NCBI GenBank assembly: GCA_016715205.1
Contig: JADKBC010000049.1
Span: 434,001 to 498,000, forward strand
Source of the DNA: Holophaga sp.
GTDB taxonomy: Bacteria; Acidobacteriota; Holophagae; Holophagales; Holophagaceae
Length of the DNA stretch: 64,000 bases
Direction: 5' to 3'
A program made the translations under genes and the position numbers. The stretch's first letter is position 1. The number at the start of each line of letters is the position of its first letter. Below the pieces are notes generated by a model. It saw only the letters and a list, made by a program, of their open reading frames with translations. It was not told the origin of the DNA and searched no databases. This document shows positions 57,051 to 64,000 of this stretch, piece after piece.

Positions 57051-58109
57051 TTAGGCCGCACCCCGCAACCGGTAGACCAGGGCCAGGACCTGAGCCACCG
57101 CGTGGTAAAGCTCGGGCGGGATGGGCCGGTCCAGTTCCACGCTGCGGAACAGGCTTCGCGCCAGGGGCGGGTTTTCAATGATGGGAATGCCGGAGACTTT
57201 GGCCCGTTCCCTGATTTTAAGGGCCAGGTGATCGGCGCCCTTGGCCACACAGATGGGGGCGGCGGTCTTCTCGTCGTACCGGAGGGCCACCGCAAAGTGG
57301 GTGGGGTTGGTGATGACCACGGCGGCCTTGGGAACTTCGGTTTTGATGCGCCGCATGACCGAGGAGAACATGATCTGCTTCTGGCGGCCCTTGATCTCAG
57401 GGTTGCCTTCGGAATCCTTGGCTTCCTCCTTTACCTCCTGCTTGGTCATCCGAATGCCCTTTTCGAACTCGTGGCGCTGGTAGAGGAAATCGGCGACCGC
57501 CAGGGCCAGCATGGCGAGCATGACATTGCGATAGAGCAGGAACAGGGTTTCCTGCAGAAACCGAATGCTCTGATGCAGGGGCATCTTGAGGGTGCCCAAC
57601 AGAATGGGCATGCGGGGTGCCAGGATCAGGTAGGCCATCCAGACCACGATCATGAATTTGCCCAGGCTCTTGAGGATTTCCACCAGGGATCGGGCCGAAA
57701 ACAGGCGCTTGAAACCCGGCGCGGGGTTCAGCTTCTCGAACTTGGGCCGCATCTGCTTGAAGTTGGGCTTGAACCCGTGCTGGATGAACTGGTTGACGAG
57801 GGACAGCAGGAGATTCACACCCAGAAAGGGGAGCAGGATCCGCAACACGATCCCCAGGAAATCCACCACCAGGCGTTGCAGGTTGTCCGGCACCAGCAGG
57901 CCCTGCTCGGTGGCCCGGCCCAGAAAATACGCCACCTGCTGTCCCATCAAGGCAAAGGCCGCTCCCCAGGCCGCCATGAACAGGAACATATTGCCCCAGA
58001 GCATGATGGAGGAATCCAGATCGGCCACCCGCAGGACGGAGCCCTCTTCCCGGGCCTTCTCTCTGCGCTTGGGAGTTGCCTTCTCGGTGCGTGAGGGATC
58101 ATTGGCCAT
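57051..58109 (-). CDS. flhB: Flagellar type III export protein FlhB
   Basis: 352 aa. Start EKATPKRREKAREEGSVLR, four membrane helices, and a C-terminal cytoplasmic domain with autocleavage motif NPTHFAVALRY near 268 and conserved PPLARSLF. Controls substrate switching from hook to filament. Ends a tight fliO-fliP-fliQ-fliR-flhB cluster; flhA is not in the window. Confidence 0.95.
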   Translation of the reverse strand: MANDPSRTEKATPKRREKAREEGSVLRVADLDSSIMLWGNMFLFMAAWGAAFALMGQQVAYFLGRATEQGLLVPDNLQRLVVDFLGIVLRILLPFLGVNLLLSLVNQFIQHGFKPNFKQMRPKFEKLNPAPGFKRLFSARSLVEILKSLGKFMIVVWMAYLILAPRMPILLGTLKMPLHQSIRFLQETLFLLYRNVMLAMLALAVADFLYQRHEFEKGIRMTKQEVKEEAKDSEGNPEIKGRQKQIMFSSVMRRIKTEVPKAAVVITNPTHFAVALRYDEKTAAPICVAKGADHLALKIRERAKVSGIPIIENPPLARSLFRSVELDRPIPPELYHAVAQVLALVYRLRGAA

Positions 58110-58112
58110 GGC

Positions 58113-58895
58113 TTACCTCAGCATCCGCAGGGCTTCCCGGGGGGCCGCCTCGATGAAGGGCAGCAGCCAGGCCGAGAATTCCCGGAGCACCACGCCCAGC
58201 ATGGTCAGGCCCACGGCAATCTTGATGGGGAAGCTGAGCTGAATGAGCTGGAGCTGGGGCATGAAGCGCGCACTGATGCCCTCCAGCACATCGATGAAGA
58301 AGAGGGTGAGCATCACGGGAAAGGCCAACTGCAGGCCTCGGGCCAGCAACTGACCAACCATGGCCACTACCTGCAGGGGATTGCCGGGGAGGCCAGCGCC
58401 GATGGGCACGATCCGGTAGCTTTCCACCAGGGCCAGAATCATCTGGTGATGCAGGCCGCTGATGAAAATGAAAAGGAGCGCGAGCTGCATCAAGAGAGAT
58501 CCGGAGATGGAGGTGGGCCGGGCACTGGCGGGGTCCAGAAACTGCACAAAGGAAAAGCCCATCTGCATATCCATGAGGTGGCCCGCGAAGGACACGGCCT
58601 CGATGATCCAGGAGACAAACAGGCCCATCAGGAGACCGGCCGCCAGTTCTGCCACCATCAGCCCGAGCATCTGCCACATCCCGGTGGGTATGCCAATGCC
58701 CACCGGGATAACCGGCGTCAGAATCACCGCGATCAGGATGGCGAGGGCCGCCCGGATGGGCAGGGGAATGCGCTCCTGGCCCAGGCCAGGCAGGGTGACC
58801 AGCATGCCCGTCACCCGCACCATCACCAGCAACCAAAGCACAATCTTCCCCTGAGCGAGGGCCCAGAGCACAGGATTGGCCAGGGTCGTGGGCAC
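58113..58895 (-). CDS. fliR: Flagellar type III export protein FliR
   Basis: 260 aa from GTG. Six or so hydrophobic segments with the FliR/SpaR pattern (GLGQERIPLPIRAALAILI, then SFAGHLMDMQMGF). Part of the FliPQR export gate. The flhB start lies 3 bp downstream of its stop. Confidence 0.93.
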   Translation of the reverse strand: MPTTLANPVLWALAQGKIVLWLLVMVRVTGMLVTLPGLGQERIPLPIRAALAILIAVILTPVIPVGIGIPTGMWQMLGLMVAELAAGLLMGLFVSWIIEAVSFAGHLMDMQMGFSFVQFLDPASARPTSISGSLLMQLALLFIFISGLHHQMILALVESYRIVPIGAGLPGNPLQVVAMVGQLLARGLQLAFPVMLTLFFIDVLEGISARFMPQLQLIQLSFPIKIAVGLTMLGVVLREFSAWLLPFIEAAPREALRMLR

Positions 58896-58939
58896 GCTTC
58901 AGGCCTGCCGGTCGAGATCAGACCATGGGAAAAATGGGT

Positions 58940-59218
58940 TCATGGCAGTTGCTTCACGACGAAATTAAAATCCGTGAACATTTTGGTGGTGAAGGCCACC
59001 ATCACACGAACCATCCACGGGAAGCTGATGACCACCACCAGCATCACGGCGACGACCTTGGGCACGAAGGCAACGGTCTGATCCTGCAGGCTGGTGACCA
59101 CCTGGAATACCGAAATGGTGAGGCCAACTACCATGGACACGATGAGCGCCGGACCCGCCACATAGATGGCCGTTTTCAGTGCCTCACGGGCGATCTGGAT
59201 GATGATGAGTTCGTTCAT
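58940..59218 (-). CDS. fliQ: Flagellar export gate protein FliQ
   Basis: 92 aa. Two membrane helices (KTAIYVAGPALIVSMVVGLTIS and VAVMLVVVISFPWMVRVMV) flanking the conserved QVVTSLQDQTVAFVPK. Upstream lies a partial duplicate of this gene's start (see repeat). ATG 59218 is fixed by the family length. Confidence 0.93.
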   Translation of the reverse strand: MNELIIIQIAREALKTAIYVAGPALIVSMVVGLTISVFQVVTSLQDQTVAFVPKVVAVMLVVVISFPWMVRVMVAFTTKMFTDFNFVVKQLP

Positions 59219-59269
59219 CCCGTATACCCCCGTACGAGGCTGCCAATGATGAGGTACCAACCGTCGACC
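59213..59269 (-). repeat. Partial duplicate of fliP tail and fliQ start, copy 1
   Basis: 57-bp block that holds the last codons of a FliP-like end (VDGWYLIIGSLVRGYTG), the spacer and the fliQ start ATGAA. It matches copy 2 (59380-59436) at 55 of 57 positions. This copy abuts the real fliQ. Confidence 0.85.
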
Positions 59270-59379
59270 GCGAACCCGATGCGGGTCGCGAGTGAACGCT
59301 GCGGTGCAGCGTTCCGAGCGGGGCCCCCGCACGGGTGAGCATCACCGGTAAGTAGGCAGGACGCGAGTGATGGTCGACT

Positions 59380-59436
59380 GTTCATCCCGTATACCCCCGT
59401 ACGAGGCTGCCGATGATGAGATACCAACCGTCGACC
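59380..59436 (-). repeat. Partial duplicate of fliP tail and fliQ start, copy 2
   Basis: Same 57-bp block, the true fliP end. The first five bases of fliQ are also copied. The two blocks are 167 bp apart; the 110 bp between them (59270-59379) has a GTCGAC at each end and a perfect 9-bp hairpin (GAACGCTGC / GCAGCGTTC), consistent with an inserted element. Confidence 0.85.
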
Positions 59437-60140
59437 ATCACGAACAGCAAGATCTTGAACGGCAGAGCGATCACCACCGGGGGCAGCATCATCATGCCCA
59501 TGCTGAGCAGGATGGAGGCCACGACCATGTCAACGATCAGGAAGGGCAGAAAGATCATGAAGCCGATTTCAAAGGAGGTTTTCAGCTCGCTGATGAGGAA
59601 GGCTGGCACGAGCACTTCCAAGGGCACATCCGCCTTGGTCTGGGGAGCCGGGGCCTTGGCAATGCTGAGGAAGAGCTGAAGATCCTTCTTGCGGGTGTGT
59701 TTGAGCATGAAGACCTTGAGTGGCGCCGCCGTGCGGGTCATGGCCTGATCGACGGTGAGCTCGTTCCGGTTCAGGGGCATCAGCACGGTCTGATTGATTT
59801 CTCGACCCACTGGGGCCATCACGAAAAAGGTGAGGACCAGGGCCAAACTCAAGAGCACCTGATTGGAAGGCGTCTGCTGGGTACCCATGCCCTGGCGCAG
59901 AAAGCCAAGCACCACGATGATTCGCGTAAAGCAGGTGGTGGTCACCAGGATCGTCGGTGCCAGGGTGAGCACCGTCATCATCAGGATCACTTGCATGGTG
60001 GAGCTGAGGGCGGGCCCCTGCGGGGTCTTGCCGAAATCGATGGTCACCGTGGGTAGGCTGGTCGGTGCGGCCTGGGCCTGGAGGGCGACGCCCGCCGCCA
60101 GGAGCAGCAATAAGGGCAGGAGGCGGCGCAGCCGTTTCAT
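59382..60140 (-). CDS. fliP: Flagellar export gate protein FliP
   Basis: 252 aa. Signal-like N-terminus and four membrane helices; conserved FTRIIVVLGFLRQGMGTQQTPSNQVLLSLAL and LISELKTSFEIGFMIFLPFLIVDMVVASILLSMGMMM. Ends FVMVDGWYLIIGSLVRGY. Start overlaps the fliO stop by ATGA. Confidence 0.95.
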   Translation of the reverse strand: MKRLRRLLPLLLLLAAGVALQAQAAPTSLPTVTIDFGKTPQGPALSSTMQVILMMTVLTLAPTILVTTTCFTRIIVVLGFLRQGMGTQQTPSNQVLLSLALVLTFFVMAPVGREINQTVLMPLNRNELTVDQAMTRTAAPLKVFMLKHTRKKDLQLFLSIAKAPAPQTKADVPLEVLVPAFLISELKTSFEIGFMIFLPFLIVDMVVASILLSMGMMMLPPVVIALPFKILLFVMVDGWYLIIGSLVRGYTG

Positions 60141-60649
60141 GGCCGTCCGCCCTTCATCATGGCTTCCACTTCCCGTACGGAGGTGGGCCGGGTCAATTCC
60201 ACGTGCTGTTCAAGGGCTTCGGAAAAACTGGGCGGGGGTGCGGTTTCCACCCCATCCAGGCGTGCCAACAGGGTGACGCCCTGGGGGCCCAGGGCCAGGA
60301 GGAACAGGTCCTCGTCGGCCCGGAGGATGGACACAAAGCGCCGGTCACCCAAGGCCAGGGTTTCTTCCACCTTCAGGCGGCTCCCGCCACTACCGGGAAG
60401 GCGCTTGATGCCATACCGTCGGAAGGCCCAGAGGGCGCCCCCGGCCAAGCCCAGCACCAGAATGGTGGAGCCGATGGCCCGCCAACCGGAGGCTTCGGAC
60501 CGAACCGGCTGCCCCTGCGTCGGTTTTACGTCATCCAGGGCCAAGGGCTGTTGCAGTTCTTTTTCGGATGGGCTGGCAGGCGGAGTCTGCGCATGGGCCC
60601 CAAGGGCCATGACGCCAATAATTCCGAGGCAAAGCAGCAGTTTTCGCAT
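60137..60649 (-). CDS. fliO: Flagellar biosynthesis protein FliO-like
   Basis: 170 aa. Signal-like hydrophobic start LLLCLGIIGVMALGAHAQ, a second helix at about 62-80 (GSTILVLGLAGGALWAFRRYG), and the FliO domain LKVEETLALGDRRFVSILRADED. Weakly conserved family that helps fold FliP. The first gene of the cluster, downstream of a sigma-54-type site. Confidence 0.85.
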   Translation of the reverse strand: MRKLLLCLGIIGVMALGAHAQTPPASPSEKELQQPLALDDVKPTQGQPVRSEASGWRAIGSTILVLGLAGGALWAFRRYGIKRLPGSGGSRLKVEETLALGDRRFVSILRADEDLFLLALGPQGVTLLARLDGVETAPPPSFSEALEQHVELTRPTSVREVEAMMKGGRP

Positions 60650-60681
60650 CAAGACGGACTCCCGACAGGGCAGGGACTCTG

Positions 60682-60697
60682 TGCGATGGCTGTGCCA
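60682..60697 (-). promoter_or_regulatory. Sigma-54 (RpoN)-type promoter for fliO-fliP-fliQ-fliR-flhB
   Basis: Minus-strand TGGCACAGCCATCGCA matches the sigma-54 consensus TGGCAC-N5-TTGCA at all fixed positions except one (T to C). The -24 GG and -12 GC have correct spacing. Transcription would start about 12 nt on, giving a leader of about 20 nt to fliO. Confidence 0.6.
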
Positions 60698-60838
60698 GAA
60701 ATGGCGGTAGCCCCACGGGGCTTGGCGAACCGCCGGTGATGCCAGTGATTCTGGCCCTGCTGAATGCCTTCGCCGCCGCCACGGGCAAGCGGGTGCCCTG
60801 CTTGCCCCTGCTACCCTCGGAGGTTGTGTGAGGGTGTT

Positions 60839-61945
60839 ATGACGAGTGCGTTGCAGATTTTTCGACTGCTCAAGGAACTGGATGGGCCCGCGGTGCTGGC
60901 CACGTTGGTGGGCGTTGAGGGTTCCTCCTATCGCAAGCCGGGCGCGCGCCTTCTGTTGGGCATCGAAGGCCCGAAAGCGGGCAACATCAGCGCAGGGTGC
61001 CTGGAAACCGATATCCAGGCGCGGGTTCAGGAGGTGCTGGCCACAGGGCAATCACGGATCGTGGCCTACGACCTGGGCATTGAACTGGATCTGGTCTGGG
61101 GCACGGGGATGGGCTGCGAGGGCAAGGCCGAAATCCTGTTGGAACCGGTCCTGCCAGGCCGCCTAGCCCCCTGGGTGCATTTCTGTTCACAGCAACTTGA
61201 ACGACGCCGCACCTGCGCCCTGGGCACCGTGGTCGCCACCACCGGCGCCGTGGCCTTTGCCGTGGGTGATCGCTTTTCCTACGACGACCGCAACCACGGT
61301 CTGCTGCCCATCGATCCACAGCTCTCCATCGAGCTCGGCCGAGTGTGCGCCCAGGTGCGCGAGGCGGGCGGCCCTGTTCGTCAGCGCTTCCAGGTGCCGG
61401 GTGGCAGTGTTGATCTCTTGGTGGAGCCCTTGATTCCAACCACGGCGCTCTGGATCTATGGCGCCGGTGAACACGCACGTATCCTGGCCCAGTTGGCCGG
61501 TCAGTTGGATTGGCAGGTGGGGATCCTGGATCATCGCCCCGCCTTGGCCACGCCCGAACGCTTTCCCGGGGCCGAGGTCGTGCGCGCGGGGCATCCAGTG
61601 GAAACCATGGCCGATCTCCGCCTGGATGCCCGGAGTGCCGCGGTGGTGCTCAGCCACGTCTATGCCAAGGACAAGGAAGCCTTGACCTTTTTCTTGCAAT
61701 GCGGGGCGGGTTTCGTGGGGCTTCAGGGCAACCGGAAGCGCAGTGAAAAGCTGCTGAAGGAATTGGAAACCGAAGGTTTTCAGATCACGGACACCATGCG
61801 CGAGCAGCTCTATTATCCCGTGGGCCTGGACCTGGGCGCCGAGGCTCCCGAGGGCATTGCGCTATCCATCCTTGCCGAGATCCAAGCCGTGCTTGCCGGG
61901 CGTTCCGCTGGGCATCTGCGGGACCGTAAGGCCGCCATCCATTGA
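60839..61945 (+). CDS. XdhC-family molybdenum-hydroxylase maturation protein
   Basis: 368 aa. XdhC/CoxI N-terminal domain (GSSYRKPGARLLLG, then ISAGCLETDI with Cys) and a Rossmann C-terminal domain (WIYGAGEHARILAQLAGQLDWQVGILDHRP). Inserts or sulfurates molybdenum cofactor in xanthine-dehydrogenase-type enzymes. GAGGG 4 nt before ATG. Divergent from fliO; overlaps mocA-like gene by TTGA. Confidence 0.88.
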   Translation: MTSALQIFRLLKELDGPAVLATLVGVEGSSYRKPGARLLLGIEGPKAGNISAGCLETDIQARVQEVLATGQSRIVAYDLGIELDLVWGTGMGCEGKAEILLEPVLPGRLAPWVHFCSQQLERRRTCALGTVVATTGAVAFAVGDRFSYDDRNHGLLPIDPQLSIELGRVCAQVREAGGPVRQRFQVPGGSVDLLVEPLIPTTALWIYGAGEHARILAQLAGQLDWQVGILDHRPALATPERFPGAEVVRAGHPVETMADLRLDARSAAVVLSHVYAKDKEALTFFLQCGAGFVGLQGNRKRSEKLLKELETEGFQITDTMREQLYYPVGLDLGAEAPEGIALSILAEIQAVLAGRSAGHLRDRKAAIH

Positions 61946-62514
61946 TTCCCGTACCTGCAATTATCCTGGCGGCAGGCGCTTCCCAGCGCTTGGGCACGCC
62001 GAAACAGGCGGTGGAATGGGAAGGCGAAGCACTGCTCCACCGCGCCGCCCGAGTGGCCCTGGAAGCGGGCTTCAGCCCGGTTTTCGTGGTGGTTGGGGCT
62101 GCGGAAGCGGTAAGTCGACAGGCCCTTGGGACCTTGCCCGTCGAGGTGGTTTCCAATTCGGATTGGGCTGAGGGTATGGGCGCTTCCATTCGGGTAGGGG
62201 TGGCCGCGCTGCCTGCCCGCACCAGTGCCGTGCTGCTGCTGGTGTGCGATCAACGCGCACTGAACAAGGACCTGCTGGTGGAATTTGCGCGGCTGCACCG
62301 TCAGGCTCCAGATCGGCTGATTGCCGCGCACTACGCGGGCACCCGGGGTGTCCCGGCCCTGTTCCCCGCCCACCGCTTTCCTGAACTGCGGTCCCTGAGC
62401 GGAGACAGGGGTGCCCGGTGCGTGTTGAAGGGCGAAGGGGTTCTGGAAGTGTCCTTTCCTGGTGGTGAACTGGATGTGGATTCCCCCGGGGATCTGGACC
62501 ACCAGCCGAAATAA
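61942..62514 (+). CDS. MocA/MobA-like molybdenum-cofactor nucleotidyltransferase
   Basis: 190 aa from a TTG that overlaps the XdhC stop. Signature AIILAAGASQRLGTPKQ at the N-terminus, then SNSDWAEGMGASIR and LLLVCDQ. Probably adds CMP (or GMP) to molybdopterin for hydroxylases. No hydroxylase subunit gene lies within the window, so its target is elsewhere. Confidence 0.85.
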   Translation: MIPVPAIILAAGASQRLGTPKQAVEWEGEALLHRAARVALEAGFSPVFVVVGAAEAVSRQALGTLPVEVVSNSDWAEGMGASIRVGVAALPARTSAVLLLVCDQRALNKDLLVEFARLHRQAPDRLIAAHYAGTRGVPALFPAHRFPELRSLSGDRGARCVLKGEGVLEVSFPGGELDVDSPGDLDHQPK

Positions 62515-62589
62515 TTGTCTGGATTTTCCACCTGCTTCCGGGGAATTGCAGGCAAGCTAGGGCCATCCATCCACGCCGGAGGTTCGCCC

Positions 62590-63309
62590 ATGAAGGTCTT
62601 CATCGTTCATGCCCACGAGGAACCCAGGTCCTTCAATGCGGCCATGAAAAACACCGCCATCAAGACCTTTGAGGAGGCCGGACACAGTGTGGTGGTCTCG
62701 GATCTGTATCGCATGGGGTTCAAGGCCGTGGCGGATGGTGAGGATTTTCTGGAACGACGGGATCGTCACTACCTCAAGCGCCAGGCCGAGGAACAGGCCG
62801 CGGCCTCCCTGGGTACCTTGGCCCACGACATCCTGGAAGAGCAGGAAAAGCTCAAGGCGTGTGATCTCCTGATTCTGCAATTTCCCCTGTGGTGGTTTTC
62901 CATGCCTGCGATCCTTAAAGGTTGGGTGGATCGGGTGATGACCATGGGCTTTGCCTATGGCGGCGGCAAGTGGTACGACAAAGGTGGGTTGCAGGGCCGG
63001 CGCGCCATGTTAGCCATTACCACGGGTGGGCCAGAACCTTCGTATCTGGAGCGCGGCATCAACGGCGCCATGAATGAAGTGTTGTTTCCCATTCAGCACG
63101 GCATCCTGTATTTCTGCGGGTTTGAGGTGCTGCAACCCTTTGTGGCCTGGAGCCCAGCCCATCTGGAACTACCAGCTCGCACGGAGGTTTTGGATCGGTA
63201 CGCCGAAGCCCTGGCAGGCATCGAAGGCAGGGAGCGGGTTCCCTTCCATCCCTTGGCTCACTACGACGAGGGCATGCAATTGAAACCCGATTTTTCCCCC
63301 CACCTTTGA
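62590..63309 (+). CDS. NAD(P)H:quinone reductase-like flavodoxin-fold protein
   Basis: 239 aa. KVFIVHAHEEPRSFNAAMKN N-terminus (FMN/FAD phosphate loop), DLLILQFPLWWFSMPAILKGW, TGGPEPSYLERG. Two-electron reduction of quinones. GGAGG 7 nt before ATG. Nitroreductase gene follows after 7 bp. Confidence 0.85.
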   Translation: MKVFIVHAHEEPRSFNAAMKNTAIKTFEEAGHSVVVSDLYRMGFKAVADGEDFLERRDRHYLKRQAEEQAAASLGTLAHDILEEQEKLKACDLLILQFPLWWFSMPAILKGWVDRVMTMGFAYGGGKWYDKGGLQGRRAMLAITTGGPEPSYLERGINGAMNEVLFPIQHGILYFCGFEVLQPFVAWSPAHLELPARTEVLDRYAEALAGIEGRERVPFHPLAHYDEGMQLKPDFSPHL

Positions 63310-63316
63310 GGAGTGC

Positions 63317-63967
63317 ATGAGCGCTATTACCGGATCCACCCTGACCCAGCAGTTGCAATGGCGGTACGCCACCAAGAAATTCGATGCCACCAAACGCATC
63401 GACCCCATCACCTGGGCAGCCCTGGAAAATTCCCTGGTGCTGTCCCCCAGTTCCTATGGCCTCCAGCCCTGGAAGTTCCTGGTCATCACCGACCCAAAGC
63501 TCAAGGCCAAACTGCGGCCGGTTTCCTGGAACCAGGCCCAGGTGGAGGATTGCTCCCACCACGTGGTGTTCCTGGTGAAGAAGGATCTGGGGTTGCCTGA
63601 AATCGAGCACTTTGTGGATCGCATCGCCGAGGTGCGGCAGGTTTCCCGGGAATCGCTGGAAGGCTACCGTGGCTTCATGGTGGGCGATCTGGCCCAGGGG
63701 CCCCGCGCCCAGGTCATCAACGAATGGGCCGCCCGGCAGGTCTACATTGCCTTAGGAACATTCATGACCGCGGCGGCTCTGCTGGGCGTGGATACCTGCC
63801 CCATGGAAGGTCTGGATCCCGCCAAATACGATCAGATCCTTGGCCTGGAAGGCACCGGTTGGGCCACCCTGTGCGCCTGCCCCACGGGGTATCGGGCGGC
63901 GGATGACAAATACGCGGAGCTGCCCAAGGTTCGGTTCAAACCCGAAGAGCTCATCGAGCACCGATAA
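63317..63967 (+). CDS. Nitroreductase family NAD(P)H-dependent oxidoreductase (NfsB-like)
   Basis: 216 aa. RYATKKFD with FMN-contact Arg-Lys, SPSSYGLQPWKFLVITD, WAARQVYIALGTFMTAAALLGVDTCPMEG, ATLCACPTGYRAADD. Dimeric FMN enzyme for nitroaromatic or quinone reduction. Ends just before a strong terminator. Confidence 0.9.
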   Translation: MSAITGSTLTQQLQWRYATKKFDATKRIDPITWAALENSLVLSPSSYGLQPWKFLVITDPKLKAKLRPVSWNQAQVEDCSHHVVFLVKKDLGLPEIEHFVDRIAEVRQVSRESLEGYRGFMVGDLAQGPRAQVINEWAARQVYIALGTFMTAAALLGVDTCPMEGLDPAKYDQILGLEGTGWATLCACPTGYRAADDKYAELPKVRFKPEELIEHR

Positions 63968-63968
63968 A

Positions 63969-64000
63969 AAAAAACGGGGCCCCGCGGGGCCCCGTTTTTT
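63969..64000 (+). terminator. Intrinsic terminator after the nitroreductase gene
   Basis: A-run, 9-bp GC stem (63975-63983 with 63986-63994), tiny loop, then a T-run to the window edge. Strong and symmetric, so it could work on both strands. Confidence 0.85.

Noticed and set aside
57102..58094. 330-codon plus-strand open frame
   Set aside because: Antisense to flhB.

Overview
The window looks like a chromosomal segment of a high-GC, Gram-negative, flagellated bacterium. The best guess is Acidobacteriota, Holophagae/Geothrix-like. This is inferred from the mix of bacillithiol genes (bshB1, bshC), a lipid A-type acyltransferase, TonB and DUF5916 envelope proteins, a PknB-like kinase with a TPR tail, and fliOPQR-flhB; no 16S rRNA is present to prove it. 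I see no rRNA, tRNA, CRISPR array, prophage or intact insertion sequence. Most DNA is ordinary housekeeping and envelope genes in short, tightly packed operons with many 4-bp start/stop overlaps.

Layout. 1-2.5 kb: rhodanese lipoprotein and a CBS-type site-2 protease (running off the left edge), and a CYTH-like protein. 2.6-9.8 kb: ion and membrane proteins (CPA2 antiporter, P2-type ATPase, DUF502, MgtC/DUF4010). 9.9-17.5 kb: tilS, bshB1, chorismate mutase, a frameshifted HI0933-type flavoprotein, a TPR protein with a C-terminal Cys-rich domain, and a U32 peptidase-family protein. 17.6-25.2 kb: Ser/Thr kinase with TPR tail and a 1381-aa lipoprotein with seven Ig-like repeats. 25.4-33 kb: Old Yellow Enzyme, DinB-like protein, frameshifted methylmalonyl-CoA decarboxylase, bshC, DUF1579- and DUF4349-like proteins, a 35-aa membrane peptide, TonB, RecO. 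33-38.5 kb: transglutaminase-like protein with aldehyde dehydrogenase, then a BlaI/M56-peptidase pair behind a recognisable promoter/operator. 38.5-46.8 kb: a central-carbon block with pyruvate kinase, a Fis-like regulator and three GAPDH-family genes (one canonical, two divergent and overlapping), plus a HAD phosphatase and a DUF5916 outer-membrane protein. 47-53.5 kb: a minus-strand run of a cyclophilin-type isomerase, S37 peptidase, unknown protein, Fe-S metallochaperone-like protein, BrkB-cNMP fusion and orphan DNA methyltransferase. 53.6-60.7 kb: acyltransferase, TPR protein, SHOCT response regulator and the flagellar export genes flhB/fliR/fliQ/fliP/fliO. 60.8-64 kb: XdhC, MocA-like, a flavodoxin-fold quinone reductase, a nitroreductase and a strong terminator.

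Most notable items: the tandem divergent GAPDH pair; the M56 sensor protease with a secretin/TonB-short-domain-like tail in place of a beta-lactam sensor; the BrkB-cNMP fusion co-transcribed with an orphan methyltransferase; a partial duplication with insert at the fliP/fliQ junction; a near-perfect sigma-54 site before fliO; a 240-bp nested palindrome; and three genes each broken by an apparent single-base indel. I found no single clear-cut new defence or mobile system; the findings are candidates, not proof.
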